A stretch of DNA of 64,000 nucleotides from Opitutaceae bacterium (GTDB taxonomy: Bacteria > Verrucomicrobiota > Verrucomicrobiia > Opitutales > Opitutaceae). The DNA lies in contig SXSC01000025.1 of assembly GCA_005792355.1 (NCBI GenBank), positions 1 to 64,000 of the forward strand, in the 5' to 3' direction. Position numbers and translations under genes: made by a program. Positions 33,008-42,600 of this stretch are shown here, piece after piece; the stretch's first letter is position 1, and each line of letters starts with the position of its first letter. The notes under the pieces are model-generated. The model searched no databases and was not told the DNA's origin. It saw nothing but the letters and a program-made list of their open reading frames with translations.

Positions 33008-35367
33008 GCGCAGCGGACAACAAAGCCGTCTTCCTCAGCTACGCGTCGCAGGATGCGGCCGTGGCGCAGCGCATCTGCACGGCGCTGCGCGCCGCCGGCG
33101 TCGAGGTATGGTTCGACCAGAGCGAACTCGTCGGCGGTGATGCGTGGGATCGGAAAATCCGCGAGCAAATCGCGGCGTGTGCACTGTTCGTCCCGATCAT
33201 CTCGGCAAACACGCAGGCGCGCAAGGAGGGCTATTTCCGGCTGGAGTGGAAACTCGCCGCGCAGCGCACCCACATGATGTCGGAGCGCTCGGCGTTCCTT
33301 CTACCCGTCGTGATCGACGCGACGCGCGATGCCGACGCCGACGTGCCCGCGGAATTTCGCGCCGTGCAGTGGACGCGCCTGCCGGGCGGCGACACGAGCG
33401 CCGCGTTTTGCGCTCGGGTGACAACGTTGCTCAGCGGCGCTGACGTGGCCCGGGTCTCCCGACCCGTGGGTTTGGGCAACACGGGTCAGGAGACCCGTGC
33501 CACGCCGGAGGTGGGTCGCCGCATCCCGGCGGCGGCCTGGGTGGGCGCGCTGGCCGTCATCGCCATCGGGGTGGGTGCGACCTTTCTTGCCACGCGCAAA
33601 TCCGAATCGGCTGCGCCGAATGCGGGCGCAGGCCCGCGCCCGGCGACCCCTCAATCCCCGACCCTCGACCCGAGACCCTCGGATCAACCGAAGGTCGACC
33701 AGAAATCCCTCGCCGTCCTCCCGTTTGACAATCTCAGCACCGAAAAGGAAAACGAGTTCTTCGCCGACGGCATGCACGACGAGTTGCTCACCGCGCTCGC
33801 GAAGGTCGGCGCCCTCAAGGTCATCTCGCGCACGACCGTGCTCGCCTACCGCGATCCGGCGAAGCGCGGCCTCACGCTCAAGCAGATCGCCGCCGAACTC
33901 GGCGTGGCCAATATCCTCGAAGGCACCGTGAGCCGTGCGGCGGGCAGCGTGCGTATCAAAGTGAAGTTGATCGACGCCGCGACCGACCAGTCGCGCTGGG
34001 AAGAAACCATCATCCTCAAGGCCGTGACGGACGTTTTCGAGGCGCAGGCCGACATCTCCGGCAAGATCGCGCAGGCTCTCGCCGCCACACTTTCGCCCGA
34101 GCTGAAACTCGCGCTCGCCAAGAAACTCACGAACGACCCCGCCGCCTACGACCTCTACCTCCGCGCGCGTCGCTGGCGGGAGATGAAAGAAATCGGAAAC
34201 CCCGCCAAATATGAGGAGGTCGTAGTGGCCCCCCTCGAACAGGCCGTCGCGCTCGATCCGAAATTCGCCGTCGCCTACGCCGAGCTCAGCCAGGCTCACT
34301 CGTATCTCTATTGGTTCAAGACTATGGATCCCACGCCCGCCCGGCTGGCGAAGGCGAAGCAGGCCGTCGACACGGCCTTGCGGCTCGATTCGGCGCTGCC
34401 GGTCGCGCATAGCGCCCTCGGGTATTACCATTATGTCGGCTCGCTCGACTACGCGCGCGCGACGGAGGAATACGCCATTGCCCTCGCGGGGATGCCCGGA
34501 GACTCCGATGTTCTAGATCTTCTCGCGATGACGCAACGCCGGCAAGGCCGATGGGCGGAAGCGACCGTCAACCTCGAGCGGGCGTTCGCCATCAACCCGC
34601 GTAACCTGAGCATTTCCTCGTCGTTGGTGGAGTGCCTCCTCGCTCAGCGCTACTACGCGCGGGCCGAACAGGCCGCGGAACGAGCACTGGCCATCGATTC
34701 TGCGAATGGCCCAATGCAGGCCTATAAGGCGCAGGCTCGCTTCGCCCGCGATGGAGATCGGGTGCGGTATCGATCTGCTTTCGCTGCCACCCCCCCCGCG
34801 GCACAGGTACCGGAGACGCGGGATCAGCGACTCAGGCAGTTTGCAGAGGCGATTGAGGATGGGCGGTTTGCGGACGCCGTTAAGATCGGCGATGCAGTGC
34901 CGGATTGGCGCGGGATAGGGACCTTCGATGTCAACCTGCACCGTCACTTTTTTGCCCTGAAGGCCGTCGGGGAACACGAGCAGGCGCGCGTCCGTGCGCT
35001 GGCCGCGATCGCCGGAACGACGGCGGAAGGGACGCACCACCGGCTTGAATGGCAACGGGTCGCGCGGCTAGCGATGCTCAATGCCTACGCGGGACAGCCC
35101 GACGAGGCGCGACGGCTCGCGGACCGCGCTCTGGAGTTGATGCCTTTGAAACGCGATGCGCTGGAAGGCGTGCCCACGCTCGAGGCAGTGGCGCAGGTCC
35201 ACCTCGCGCTCGGCGATCGCGACCGCGCGCTCGCTCTGCTCGACCAGGCACTGGGCGTCCCTGGCATGTTGATCGCAAACGTGCTCCGCCTCGAACCGTG
35301 GTGGGCCCCGCTGCGCGACGACCCGCGCTTCCAGGCCGCCCTCGCGAAAGCCGCCCCGCGGGATTGA
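33004..35367 (+). CDS. T3: short TIR-TM-TolB-like-TPR protein
   Basis: 787 residues; lacks the 400-residue helical middle region. TIR domain 7-145 with Glu81; palindromic linker (about 147-167); membrane helix (about 178-198); Pro-rich linker; TolB-N-like domain about 234-360 (KSLAVLPFDNLSTEKENEFFADGMHDELL); TPRs about 380-760. Its TolB and TPR parts are nearly the same as those of T6, so the two are recent relatives. ATG at 33004 overlaps the T2 stop. The next gene is 490 bases on, so it ends this transcription unit. Confidence 0.9.
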   Translation: MSAADNKAVFLSYASQDAAVAQRICTALRAAGVEVWFDQSELVGGDAWDRKIREQIAACALFVPIISANTQARKEGYFRLEWKLAAQRTHMMSERSAFLLPVVIDATRDADADVPAEFRAVQWTRLPGGDTSAAFCARVTTLLSGADVARVSRPVGLGNTGQETRATPEVGRRIPAAAWVGALAVIAIGVGATFLATRKSESAAPNAGAGPRPATPQSPTLDPRPSDQPKVDQKSLAVLPFDNLSTEKENEFFADGMHDELLTALAKVGALKVISRTTVLAYRDPAKRGLTLKQIAAELGVANILEGTVSRAAGSVRIKVKLIDAATDQSRWEETIILKAVTDVFEAQADISGKIAQALAATLSPELKLALAKKLTNDPAAYDLYLRARRWREMKEIGNPAKYEEVVVAPLEQAVALDPKFAVAYAELSQAHSYLYWFKTMDPTPARLAKAKQAVDTALRLDSALPVAHSALGYYHYVGSLDYARATEEYAIALAGMPGDSDVLDLLAMTQRRQGRWAEATVNLERAFAINPRNLSISSSLVECLLAQRYYARAEQAAERALAIDSANGPMQAYKAQARFARDGDRVRYRSAFAATPPAAQVPETRDQRLRQFAEAIEDGRFADAVKIGDAVPDWRGIGTFDVNLHRHFFALKAVGEHEQARVRALAAIAGTTAEGTHHRLEWQRVARLAMLNAYAGQPDEARRLADRALELMPLKRDALEGVPTLEAVAQVHLALGDRDRALALLDQALGVPGMLIANVLRLEPWWAPLRDDPRFQAALAKAAPRD
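33445..33503. repeat. In-frame palindrome in the T3 TIR-TM linker
   Basis: 24-base arms 33445-33468 and 33480-33503 (two mismatches), CACGGGTC...GACCCGTG family, the same family as in T8. Confidence 0.8.
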
Positions 35368-35857
35368 CCGCGCGCGGCGCGCGGAACCCGCCACCGGCGG
35401 GCAAGCGCTCAACCCTCAACTTTCAACGTTCAACGCTCAAGTGATGAAATGGAAATTCATCCTTCGGGGGCGGAGACGATGGGGTCAGGTCGCGGATCGC
35501 GTATTCAGCTGCGAATCCGCGATCCGCGACGTGACCCCCTTCGCGCTTCTGTTAATAAGAGGGCGTCGGAAAGGCCCACACTATTCCTGTTTTCGGAGGG
35601 CGCTGGTCTCTCAGCGCCGCTCTGGCGGGTCACGGCGGCGACGAAGCGCCGCCCTCCGAAAGAACGGGTTTTTCGACGCCTTCTCCGCGCTTCTCAGAGA
35701 GCTTCCGGCCCGGACATTTCGCAGCGCGGTCCGAAACCGCCACAAGACTTGGAGGGCTGGGCTGCTCCCCGGCCGAATCCCGTTTCTCCTTCGATTGCGG
35801 TTGCCGCGGTGCGAAAAATGCGGGCTAGACTTTTTCCGGCCTGGCCTCGGCGACTCG
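35368..35857. other. Intergenic region with a REP-like element
   Basis: About 490 bases without a credible gene. It contains a large hairpin (see 35481-35538) and a CTCAACTTTCAACGTTCAACG string (35410 onwards) resembling one after T8 (56905). The rest shows a Phe/Lys-rich chance frame only. Confidence 0.5.
35481..35538. repeat. REP-like hairpin GGGGTCAGGTCGCGGATCGCG
   Basis: GGGGTCAGGTCGCGGATCGC (35481-35500) pairs with GCGATCCGCGACGTGACCCC (35519-35538) with one mismatch; the inner bases TATTC and GAAT extend the stem. The GGGGTCAGGTCG end resembles sequences that accompany REP-associated tyrosine transposases (RAYTs). No RAYT gene is in the window. Confidence 0.65.
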
Positions 35858-37144
35858 TTACCGAGTCGCCTTCCGCGCGGCGTCACGCTCCGGGTGCTCA
35901 AAGGCTTCGGTGAACGCTTCCAGTTCCCGCACCGTCAAGCCGAGGGCGCGACCGAGTTTCCGCCAGCCGCTCACCGCCCGTTCGACCTCCCGCAATATCT
36001 CCTTTGCCCGTCGCCCCGTTACTCGGAAGTAGGCGGTGACAGATAGCAGGGCGTTGATCGTCGCTTCCGGACCGGTTTCTTGGGAAACCCAAGTCTTCAG
36101 TTCCCGGGCGCGGTCCGGAAACGGATTGAGGTCGAAGGCCGGGGCCAACCGCCAGAGCCCGCGCTCGACGTGCAGAAAGCCGTGGTTGTGGAGGTGATCA
36201 TCGACGTTCGTGATCAAGATGGAAAACGCCATGCGCCGCCAAAGCTCTTCGCAGTCGGCGCGGAAGTCGGCCCCATGAACGCGCAAGGCATCGACGATCT
36301 CCGTGTAGAAGTGCTCCTCCGTTGTCCCACGTTCGACTCCCATCAGCGTGGCGGCCGAGACATACAGCAAACGCCGCCCCTCACCGGTCCGGTCGAACCG
36401 CTGTATCAGTGCCACCGGCACACCGTCGCTGTCGATCAACCTCGTGTCGGCGGCAGTGATGCCCGCTTTTCGGGCCAGGTGCATCGCCAGCACCTCGCCT
36501 TTGGTCACCGCCCGCTCATCCTGCACGCTGGGGAACTTCCCGATGGCCAGCCGGCCATCGCCGTCAACGACGGTGCATTTTGGCCGGAGTCCGCCGAGCG
36601 AAGTCCCCCGGCCCCTGAGAAAGGCGAGATCTGCGAGCGTCTCCGTCTCCGTTTCAACCGCGCGCGTGGCGGCCAGCAGATGCCCCAGTTCTACCAAGGG
36701 CGGAACCGTGCGTTTTCCCGGTTCCGAGGCGCGCCGGAAGACTCCGTCCTCAGCTTTAAACCTCAGTGCCCCGACCCGGCTGCCGTCATCCACCGCGAGC
36801 AGGAAGTCCACCGCATTGAGCTGCGCAGGCGCCGCATCGCCGCCAGTCCGACGGGCGGCTTGGCGGCGTTTGGCGTGGTCGCGCACGATCACCCGTCGGC
36901 CCCAGCCATCGGGTTCGGTGTCGGCGATGGCAGAAGGGAACACCGAGCCATCGGGGATCTTGCGCTGAAACTGTGGGCCCGCCACCAGCGGCAAATCCGG
37001 TGCCAGGGCAAACCGATCCGGCGCCGCCAGCCACGATTCATCATAGGCAAATGCCGCCCACTCCCTGGCGCCGTTCAGATCGCAGTGCAGCGTGCCGACC
37101 CGGCGCGCCTCAGCCCCGAGCAAGACGTGAAGCGCGCGTTTCAC
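35858..37144 (-). CDS. hipA: HipA-type serine/threonine kinase toxin
   Basis: 428 residues. HipA kinases phosphorylate glutamyl-tRNA synthetase or related targets and cause growth arrest. Visible: the N-terminal domain (FAYDESWLAAPDRFALAP), the Gly-rich loop region GTSLGGLRPKC, the catalytic loop TNVDDHLHNHGFLH with Asp and Asn, and the metal-binding APAFDLNPFP. The full length suggests an active kinase. It overlaps the upstream hipB stop by four bases, antitoxin first, the standard order. Located between TIR genes T3 and T4. Confidence 0.93.
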   Translation of the reverse strand: MKRALHVLLGAEARRVGTLHCDLNGAREWAAFAYDESWLAAPDRFALAPDLPLVAGPQFQRKIPDGSVFPSAIADTEPDGWGRRVIVRDHAKRRQAARRTGGDAAPAQLNAVDFLLAVDDGSRVGALRFKAEDGVFRRASEPGKRTVPPLVELGHLLAATRAVETETETLADLAFLRGRGTSLGGLRPKCTVVDGDGRLAIGKFPSVQDERAVTKGEVLAMHLARKAGITAADTRLIDSDGVPVALIQRFDRTGEGRRLLYVSAATLMGVERGTTEEHFYTEIVDALRVHGADFRADCEELWRRMAFSILITNVDDHLHNHGFLHVERGLWRLAPAFDLNPFPDRARELKTWVSQETGPEATINALLSVTAYFRVTGRRAKEILREVERAVSGWRKLGRALGLTVRELEAFTEAFEHPERDAARKATR

Positions 37145-37485
37145 AACGAGGTGGGAATTTTTCTGATTCTGACGCGTTTCGGCAGCCGCTCTTCCTCCAA
37201 CTGCAAGCCCACGTCGTCGCGGCGGGCATCGACCAAGTCGCCAAGGGGCCCGCCGAATCCCAGGACAAACAGCGCCATCGCATAGGCGCCCATCGTTACG
37301 GTTGGGTCTCCCTGCTCAACGCGCCGGTAGGTGCTGGGCGCCACTCCCATCCGTTCGGCCATCATGGCCATGGTAAGGTGCCGCCGACGCCGGGCATTCC
37401 CGAGATCCTGGCCGAACTTCGCCAGGGAACGTCGCACGGCAGGCGGCATGAAGGCATGGAAGGAGGGTTTCATATAAGCATTCAT
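37141..37485 (-). CDS. hipB: HipB-type antitoxin
   Basis: 114 residues; a Xre/Cro-like helix-turn-helix about residues 28-62 (LGNARRRRHLTMAMMAERMGV) followed by a beta-rich C-terminus that likely contacts HipA. The start may be the ATG at 37485 or the one at 37473. Its stop overlaps the hipA start. Likely represses its own promoter through the palindrome at 37480-37493. Confidence 0.85.
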   Translation of the reverse strand: MNAYMKPSFHAFMPPAVRRSLAKFGQDLGNARRRRHLTMAMMAERMGVAPSTYRRVEQGDPTVTMGAYAMALFVLGFGGPLGDLVDARRDDVGLQLEEERLPKRVRIRKIPTSL

Positions 37486-37493
37486 TTATGAAT
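37480..37493. promoter_or_regulatory. Candidate HipB operator
   Basis: ATTCAT-TT-ATGAAT, a perfect 14-base palindrome covering the start of hipB, in an unusually AT-rich patch. Antitoxins of this type usually repress their own operon by binding such sites. Confidence 0.45.
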
Positions 37494-37707
37494 TACTGCG
37501 CACCTTAGCAAGCAATAGATGAGGTGTAATGATGCCGTCTTGCTCCGAGGAAACTACCGGGATCAATCCAATTTCACTTGGTTAAGTCGGCGAAATCCCC
37601 CCGGTGAAAACTTCGGGATTGGAGGCGGGGTGAGATGCACCCCGCCCCCATTCATTCGTAACCAAGCAGAACGAATCGCCGGCTCGCCGGGATCTCACGC
37701 CCGAGAA

Positions 37708-39129
37708 TCATCTGGCGGCGGCCATCCGCGCCTTGAACTGCTCCCGCGCCGTTTTCAGCACGCCGGCATACTCGGGTTGGCCGACGACGTTCGTGTACTG
37801 GTGGGGGTCCTTGACCATGTCGTAGAGTTCTTCCCCACCCTCTCCGTAGTTCAAGTAATGCCAGTTGGCCGCGCGCAGCCCGCCGCCCGTACGAGGATGA
37901 ATCGACAACGCCGCATCGCGCCCAGTGGCCTCCGGATTTCGCAGGATTGACGCCAGACTCCGGCCATGCAGGCCGGCCGGCGTTGGCAGGCGGAGGAGAT
38001 CGGTGCAGGTGGGATAAAAATCCACCAGCTCCACCAGCGACTTCGTCCGGCCCGGCTTCAGGCCGGGCGCACAGACGATGAACGGTACGCGCGCAACCTC
38101 CTCGTGCAGGTTCGATTTCTGCCAGAATCCATGTTCGCCGAGATGGTAGCCGTGGTCAGTGGTAAAGACGATGGCCGTCGAGTCGCGTAATCCGAGGCGT
38201 TCCAGTTCATCGAGCACCCGGCCGAGTTGTTCATCCATGAACGAAACCGACGCGTAATACGCCTGCCACATGCGGCGGCGGCCCTCCTCGTTGTCGTTGA
38301 GCCCATTGCCATCGGATCCGCGGCCGGCCGGAGGAATATCGTCCAGGTCTCCGGAAATCTGGGGAGGAATCTCGAGCTTGTCGTGCGGGTACAGATCAAA
38401 GAACCGCTTCGGCTGCACCAGCGGGAAATGCGGCCGGACAAAACCCACCGCCAGGAAGAAGGGCTTGCCCGCCGCCTTGCGCTCTTGGAGCACCTGAATG
38501 GCCTTCGTCGCGACCAGGTAGTCCGCCTGATCCGAGCCATCGTTTACATCCGTCTCGACGGTCGCCCACATGCGATCGGGGCCCTTGGCGTCACGGCCTT
38601 CGGTCTGGCGGGTCACGACGCCAGAATTGAGCAGCCGGTAAAGCCCCGGAGAAAACGTCTCGGCCGAGGTGGTGTTGTGGCGTTCAGTCCAGCATTCCGG
38701 CACGTCCGCGCCGTTGCTCCCGTCGAGTTGCGCATGTGGCACCGGCATGTGAAACACCTTCCCCACCCGGGCGGTGTGCAGGCCGAACTGTTGCAGGTGT
38801 TCGCCCAGGGTGGGCGCGCTGGCCGTGGACTTCGGGTAAATGCTCCGCATGAATGACGGCCGGGACGGGGCGCAGACCAGTCCTTGGCAATAGGCGCGTT
38901 CGAAGACCATCCCGGACGTCGCCAATCGGTCGAGATTGGGCGTCCGGCAAACGGTGTTGCCGTAGGCCGGAAGCACGCTGGCCTTGAGGTCGTCGGACAG
39001 GAGAAAGAGGATGTTCCTGATCTTGCCCGGGGGGAAACTCGGAACCGCGGCCGAGAGGACGGGAGTGATGCCGAACACAACCAGGCAGCAACGGAGCAAC
39101 CAAATAAACCCGGGAGACGGCGATGTCAT
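37708..39129 (-). CDS. Secreted sulfatase (iduronate-2-sulfatase-like)
   Basis: 473 residues. Signal peptide (FIWLLRCCLVVFGITPVLSA, about 8-27). Formylglycine motif CAPSR with Cys86 and metal-binding Asp46-Asp47 (NILFLLSDDLKAS). Further family marks: GKVFHMP, KPFFLAVGFVRPHFPL, and TTDHGYHLGEHG with metal and catalytic residues. It hydrolyses a sulfate ester of a glycan or glycosaminoglycan-like polymer. An anaerobic-type or FGE maturation enzyme would be needed; none is in view. The ATG at 39129 is the one that puts the signal peptide at the N-terminus. Confidence 0.92.
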   Translation of the reverse strand: MTSPSPGFIWLLRCCLVVFGITPVLSAAVPSFPPGKIRNILFLLSDDLKASVLPAYGNTVCRTPNLDRLATSGMVFERAYCQGLVCAPSRPSFMRSIYPKSTASAPTLGEHLQQFGLHTARVGKVFHMPVPHAQLDGSNGADVPECWTERHNTTSAETFSPGLYRLLNSGVVTRQTEGRDAKGPDRMWATVETDVNDGSDQADYLVATKAIQVLQERKAAGKPFFLAVGFVRPHFPLVQPKRFFDLYPHDKLEIPPQISGDLDDIPPAGRGSDGNGLNDNEEGRRRMWQAYYASVSFMDEQLGRVLDELERLGLRDSTAIVFTTDHGYHLGEHGFWQKSNLHEEVARVPFIVCAPGLKPGRTKSLVELVDFYPTCTDLLRLPTPAGLHGRSLASILRNPEATGRDAALSIHPRTGGGLRAANWHYLNYGEGGEELYDMVKDPHQYTNVVGQPEYAGVLKTAREQFKARMAAAR

Positions 39130-39676
39130 GGGATCGAACTCACGGCGGCAGCATGCTGAGTGCAAGGTTGGAGATTGAAAATGCACGCAAGAAAACAGCA
39201 GATTCAGATATAGCAGCGCGGCCTTTTTTCGAGACCGCGCTCGAAAAAAGTGGCGTGCTTCGCACGCAGCCGGATTTGCACCACCGAGACGCAGAGGACA
39301 CAGAGAATACCGCCTGCCGAAAAGCCCGGCCAAGGCGACTCACTGACGGGGTGAAGCACTTTCCCTTCAATTTCTTGGTCTTCTCCTCTGTGGTAAAATG
39401 GTCTGGTTATGCCGTTAAGCACTAGAACCAACATGTTGGTCTCTACGCTCGAATTGCTAGGCAGATAAAGGCAGATGAATCTCCGGGCATCTGCGCCATC
39501 TGCGTCATCTGCGGTTAATGCCTTGGTTCTTGCCTTTGGTTGAGGATCCCGGGCCGCGTTGGGAACTTTCCGGGCCAGCCGTGGCCGGCCGGCGGGGAAC
39601 TATGCACTCGCCAGCCATGGGTCTTGTTTTCAGCGTGGGATCGTCTCTTTCCGCACCCACCGATTGGCATTTTTTG
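39130..39676. other. 547-bp repeat-rich intergenic region upstream of T4
   Basis: No gene. It contains ACCGAGACGCAGAGGACACA (39282-39301), CATCTGCGCCATCTGCGTCA (39488-39507) style strings that look like dispersed repeats, a perfect 14-base palindrome ACCAACATGTTGGT (39428-39441), and the conserved box at 39601 with the following GTCTTGTTTTCAGCG. Confidence 0.55.
39601..39613 (+). promoter_or_regulatory. TATGCACTCGCCA box upstream of T4
   Basis: Third copy of the box, 64 bases before the T4 ATG, followed by GTCTTGTTTTCAGCGT as in fragment B. Precedes the whole T4-to-T8 run. Confidence 0.5.
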
Positions 39677-42600
39677 ATGTCCGCGTCCGCCCACCAGGCC
39701 GTTTTCCTCAGCTACGCGTCCCAGGACGCCGCGGCGGCCGCGCGCATCTGCGAGGCGCTGCGGGCCGCGGGCGTCGAGGTGTGGTTCGACCAAAACGAAC
39801 TCGTCGGCGGCGATGCGTGGGATGCGAAAATCCGGAAACAAATCGCGGATTGCGCGCTGTTTGTGCCGGTGATCTCGGCGGCGACGCAGGCGCGGCTCGA
39901 GGGGTATTTCCGGATCGAGTGGAAGCTCGCGGCGCGACGCACGCACGCCATGGCGACCGCCAAGGCGTTTCTGCTTCCGGTCGTCATCGACGACACGCGC
40001 GACGCCGAGGCCCACGTGCCGGATGAATTTCGCGACGTGCAATGGACCCGCCTTCGCCAAGCCTACGGCGGGCAGGCCCGCCTGCCCGGCGGCGAGGCGC
40101 CGGAGAAATTCTGCGCGCGGGTGCAGGCTCTCCTGGCTGGCGAAGGTAGGGACGCCTCTCTCCCTCGACAGGCTCGGGACGCTGAGCTTGTCGAACGCGC
40201 GAGGCGTCCGGCGTCCGATGCCGGCGAGAGCCCCGGACGTCTCGGAGAGACGTCCCTACCCACAAAACCCGCGGGCCGCGTCCCAGCGGCGGCATGGATC
40301 GCCGCGGCTGCATTGACGCTCGTCGTCGCGGCCGGTGCTTGGCTGTGGCTGAGGCGCCCCGCCTCAGGTCCGGGGCCTGAACTGAGGCGAGACGCCTCAG
40401 CCACGACTACGACCACCGCCACGCCCCTTTCCGAGGCGCGGAAACTCACCCTCCAGGCGCGCGCGTTGATCGACGACGACCCGGTGGCGGTGCGGCAAAA
40501 TTTCATCCTCGCGGAGGAGCTGTGCAAAAAGGCCGTCGCCCTCGATGTGTCGGATGGCGAGGCCTGGGCCACCTATGCGCGGGTGAGCCTGGGGTTTTGG
40601 GAATGGGGCTACGACGATACGCCCCGCCGGCGGGAGTTGGCCCGAAGCCAGAGCCAGAGAGCCATCCGGCTCGCGCCCGACTCGATCGAGGCCGGTTTGG
40701 CCGAGGCTGGTCTCGCCTATTTTTCACGGCCACGGTACGAACTGACCGAAGTGGGTGCCGAGCCGGAAAGGCGTTTACGTTCACTTCTGCGCCAGGCTCC
40801 GACCGATCGGAGGATTTATCGTCTGCTGGCGAACACCGTTGCTCGCTCCGGTCAGGCTGAGGAAGCCTCGGCCCTCCGCCAAAAATCTAACGCGCTGCCC
40901 GGTGGAGATCCCCAGGCGCTTTCCGACGATGCTGTGATCGATTCTTCCCGCAATCCATGGGAGGCCGACCAAATGCTCGATCGCGTATTTGCGGCTACTC
41001 CCACCAAGGCGGCCTATTATTGGCGGCTGGGCATTCGCGTCCATCGGAAGGGCGATTTGGACGCCGCCCGGATGTTTCTTGCGACGATTCCGGAGCAGTT
41101 GATGAGCGAAGACCTCTTCGCCGCCCAAGCCTATATTCTCTGGCTGCGCCTGGGCGACCCGGCGAAGGCGCTCGCTGCGATTGAAAAGATCCCGCGCGAT
41201 TTCATTGAGGAGCGGCGGCAAATATATCCCCGCGCAACGCTGGTAGGACTTGCTCATGCCCTCGCAGGCCGGGATGCAGCCGCCAAGATCAAGTGGAGAG
41301 AAGCGCTGCGTCTCGTCGACCAACGCCTCACGACTGAGTCCAACCAGCCCGTTTGGGTTTTCAACAAGGCCCTGTTGCTGGCCTTGCTTGGGGATAAGAC
41401 GGCGGCGAAGGAGCAGTTGGATGCGTTTCGCCAGCTCGGAGCCTATGCGGAATTCCTCGCTTCCGACGGGACGCCAATCGTCCTTCTCTTGCTGGGCGAA
41501 ACCAACGAAGCGATCGGCGAGTATCAACGCCTCATGGCTAGAACTGGGATTTTGCGGATGCTGCCGTTGAGCGCCCTGCGCTTTGATCCGCTGCTCAAGC
41601 CCATCCGCGACGACCCGCGCGTGCAGGCGATGATCAAGGAAGGCCTGGCCTGGCTCGAAGAAAGGCGCCTCGCGGCGGCGACGAATCCCGCCACCACGAC
41701 CAACGCACCTGCCCCCACTGCCCCATCTCCTTCGCGTCAGCCCGAGGGGGACGCGAAGTCCGTCGCCGTGCTCGCCTTCAAAAACCTCAGCGGCGATCCG
41801 GCGCGCGAATTTTTCTCCGATGGGTTGAGCGAGGCGGTGACGGATGTGCTCGGGCGCGTGCCGGGCCTGAAGGTCGTCGGCAGCGCCTCGGCGTTTTCCT
41901 TCAAGGGCAAGTTTGTGCCGATCCCGGAAATCGCGCGGCAGCTCGGCGTGACTCATCTCGTCGAAGGCACCGTGTTGCAGGAGGGGCAGACGGTGCGCAT
42001 CACGGCGAAGCTCATTCAGGCCGACGGATTTCAAGTGTGGGTCTCCGACAAACTCGACCGCGAGCTGAAGAACATCTTCGCCCTGCACGACGAGGTCGCC
42101 GGGCTCATTGCGAAAAATCTCTCGCTGAAACTCGGGGCGAGTTCCGCCGCGTCGAAGGCCGCGGTGAATCCGGAAGCCTTCGAACTCTACGTGCAAGCCC
42201 GTCAGGCGTTGAATCTGCTGACGCCGGAGGGGTATGATCGGGCCGAAAGCGCGCTCGACCAGGCGCTGAAGCGCGAACCGAACTTCGCCCGCGCCCACGC
42301 CGCGCTCGCTGACGTTTGGAAGGAACGTTACCGTCGCGGCCGGCAGGCGGTCGAAGCGGAGGATCAGAACGAGACCGCGCGCATCCTGGCGAAGATCAGA
42401 CAGGCGCTCGCCCTCGATCCCGATTCGACCGAAGCCCACGTTTCGCACGGAGTGTTGCTCATGGTAAACCGCAAGTATTCCGAGGCGGAGCCGATCCTCC
42501 GCCGGGCCGTGGCCCTCAACCCGAACGATGCAGCGGCCCGGGATGCGCTCGGACGGGCGCTGCTCAACCGCGGCAAAATGGATGAGGCGTTGGTCCAACT

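Noticed and set aside
36080-37285. 401-codon plus-strand frame opposite hipA
   Set aside because: Shadow of hipA, which has all kinase motifs.
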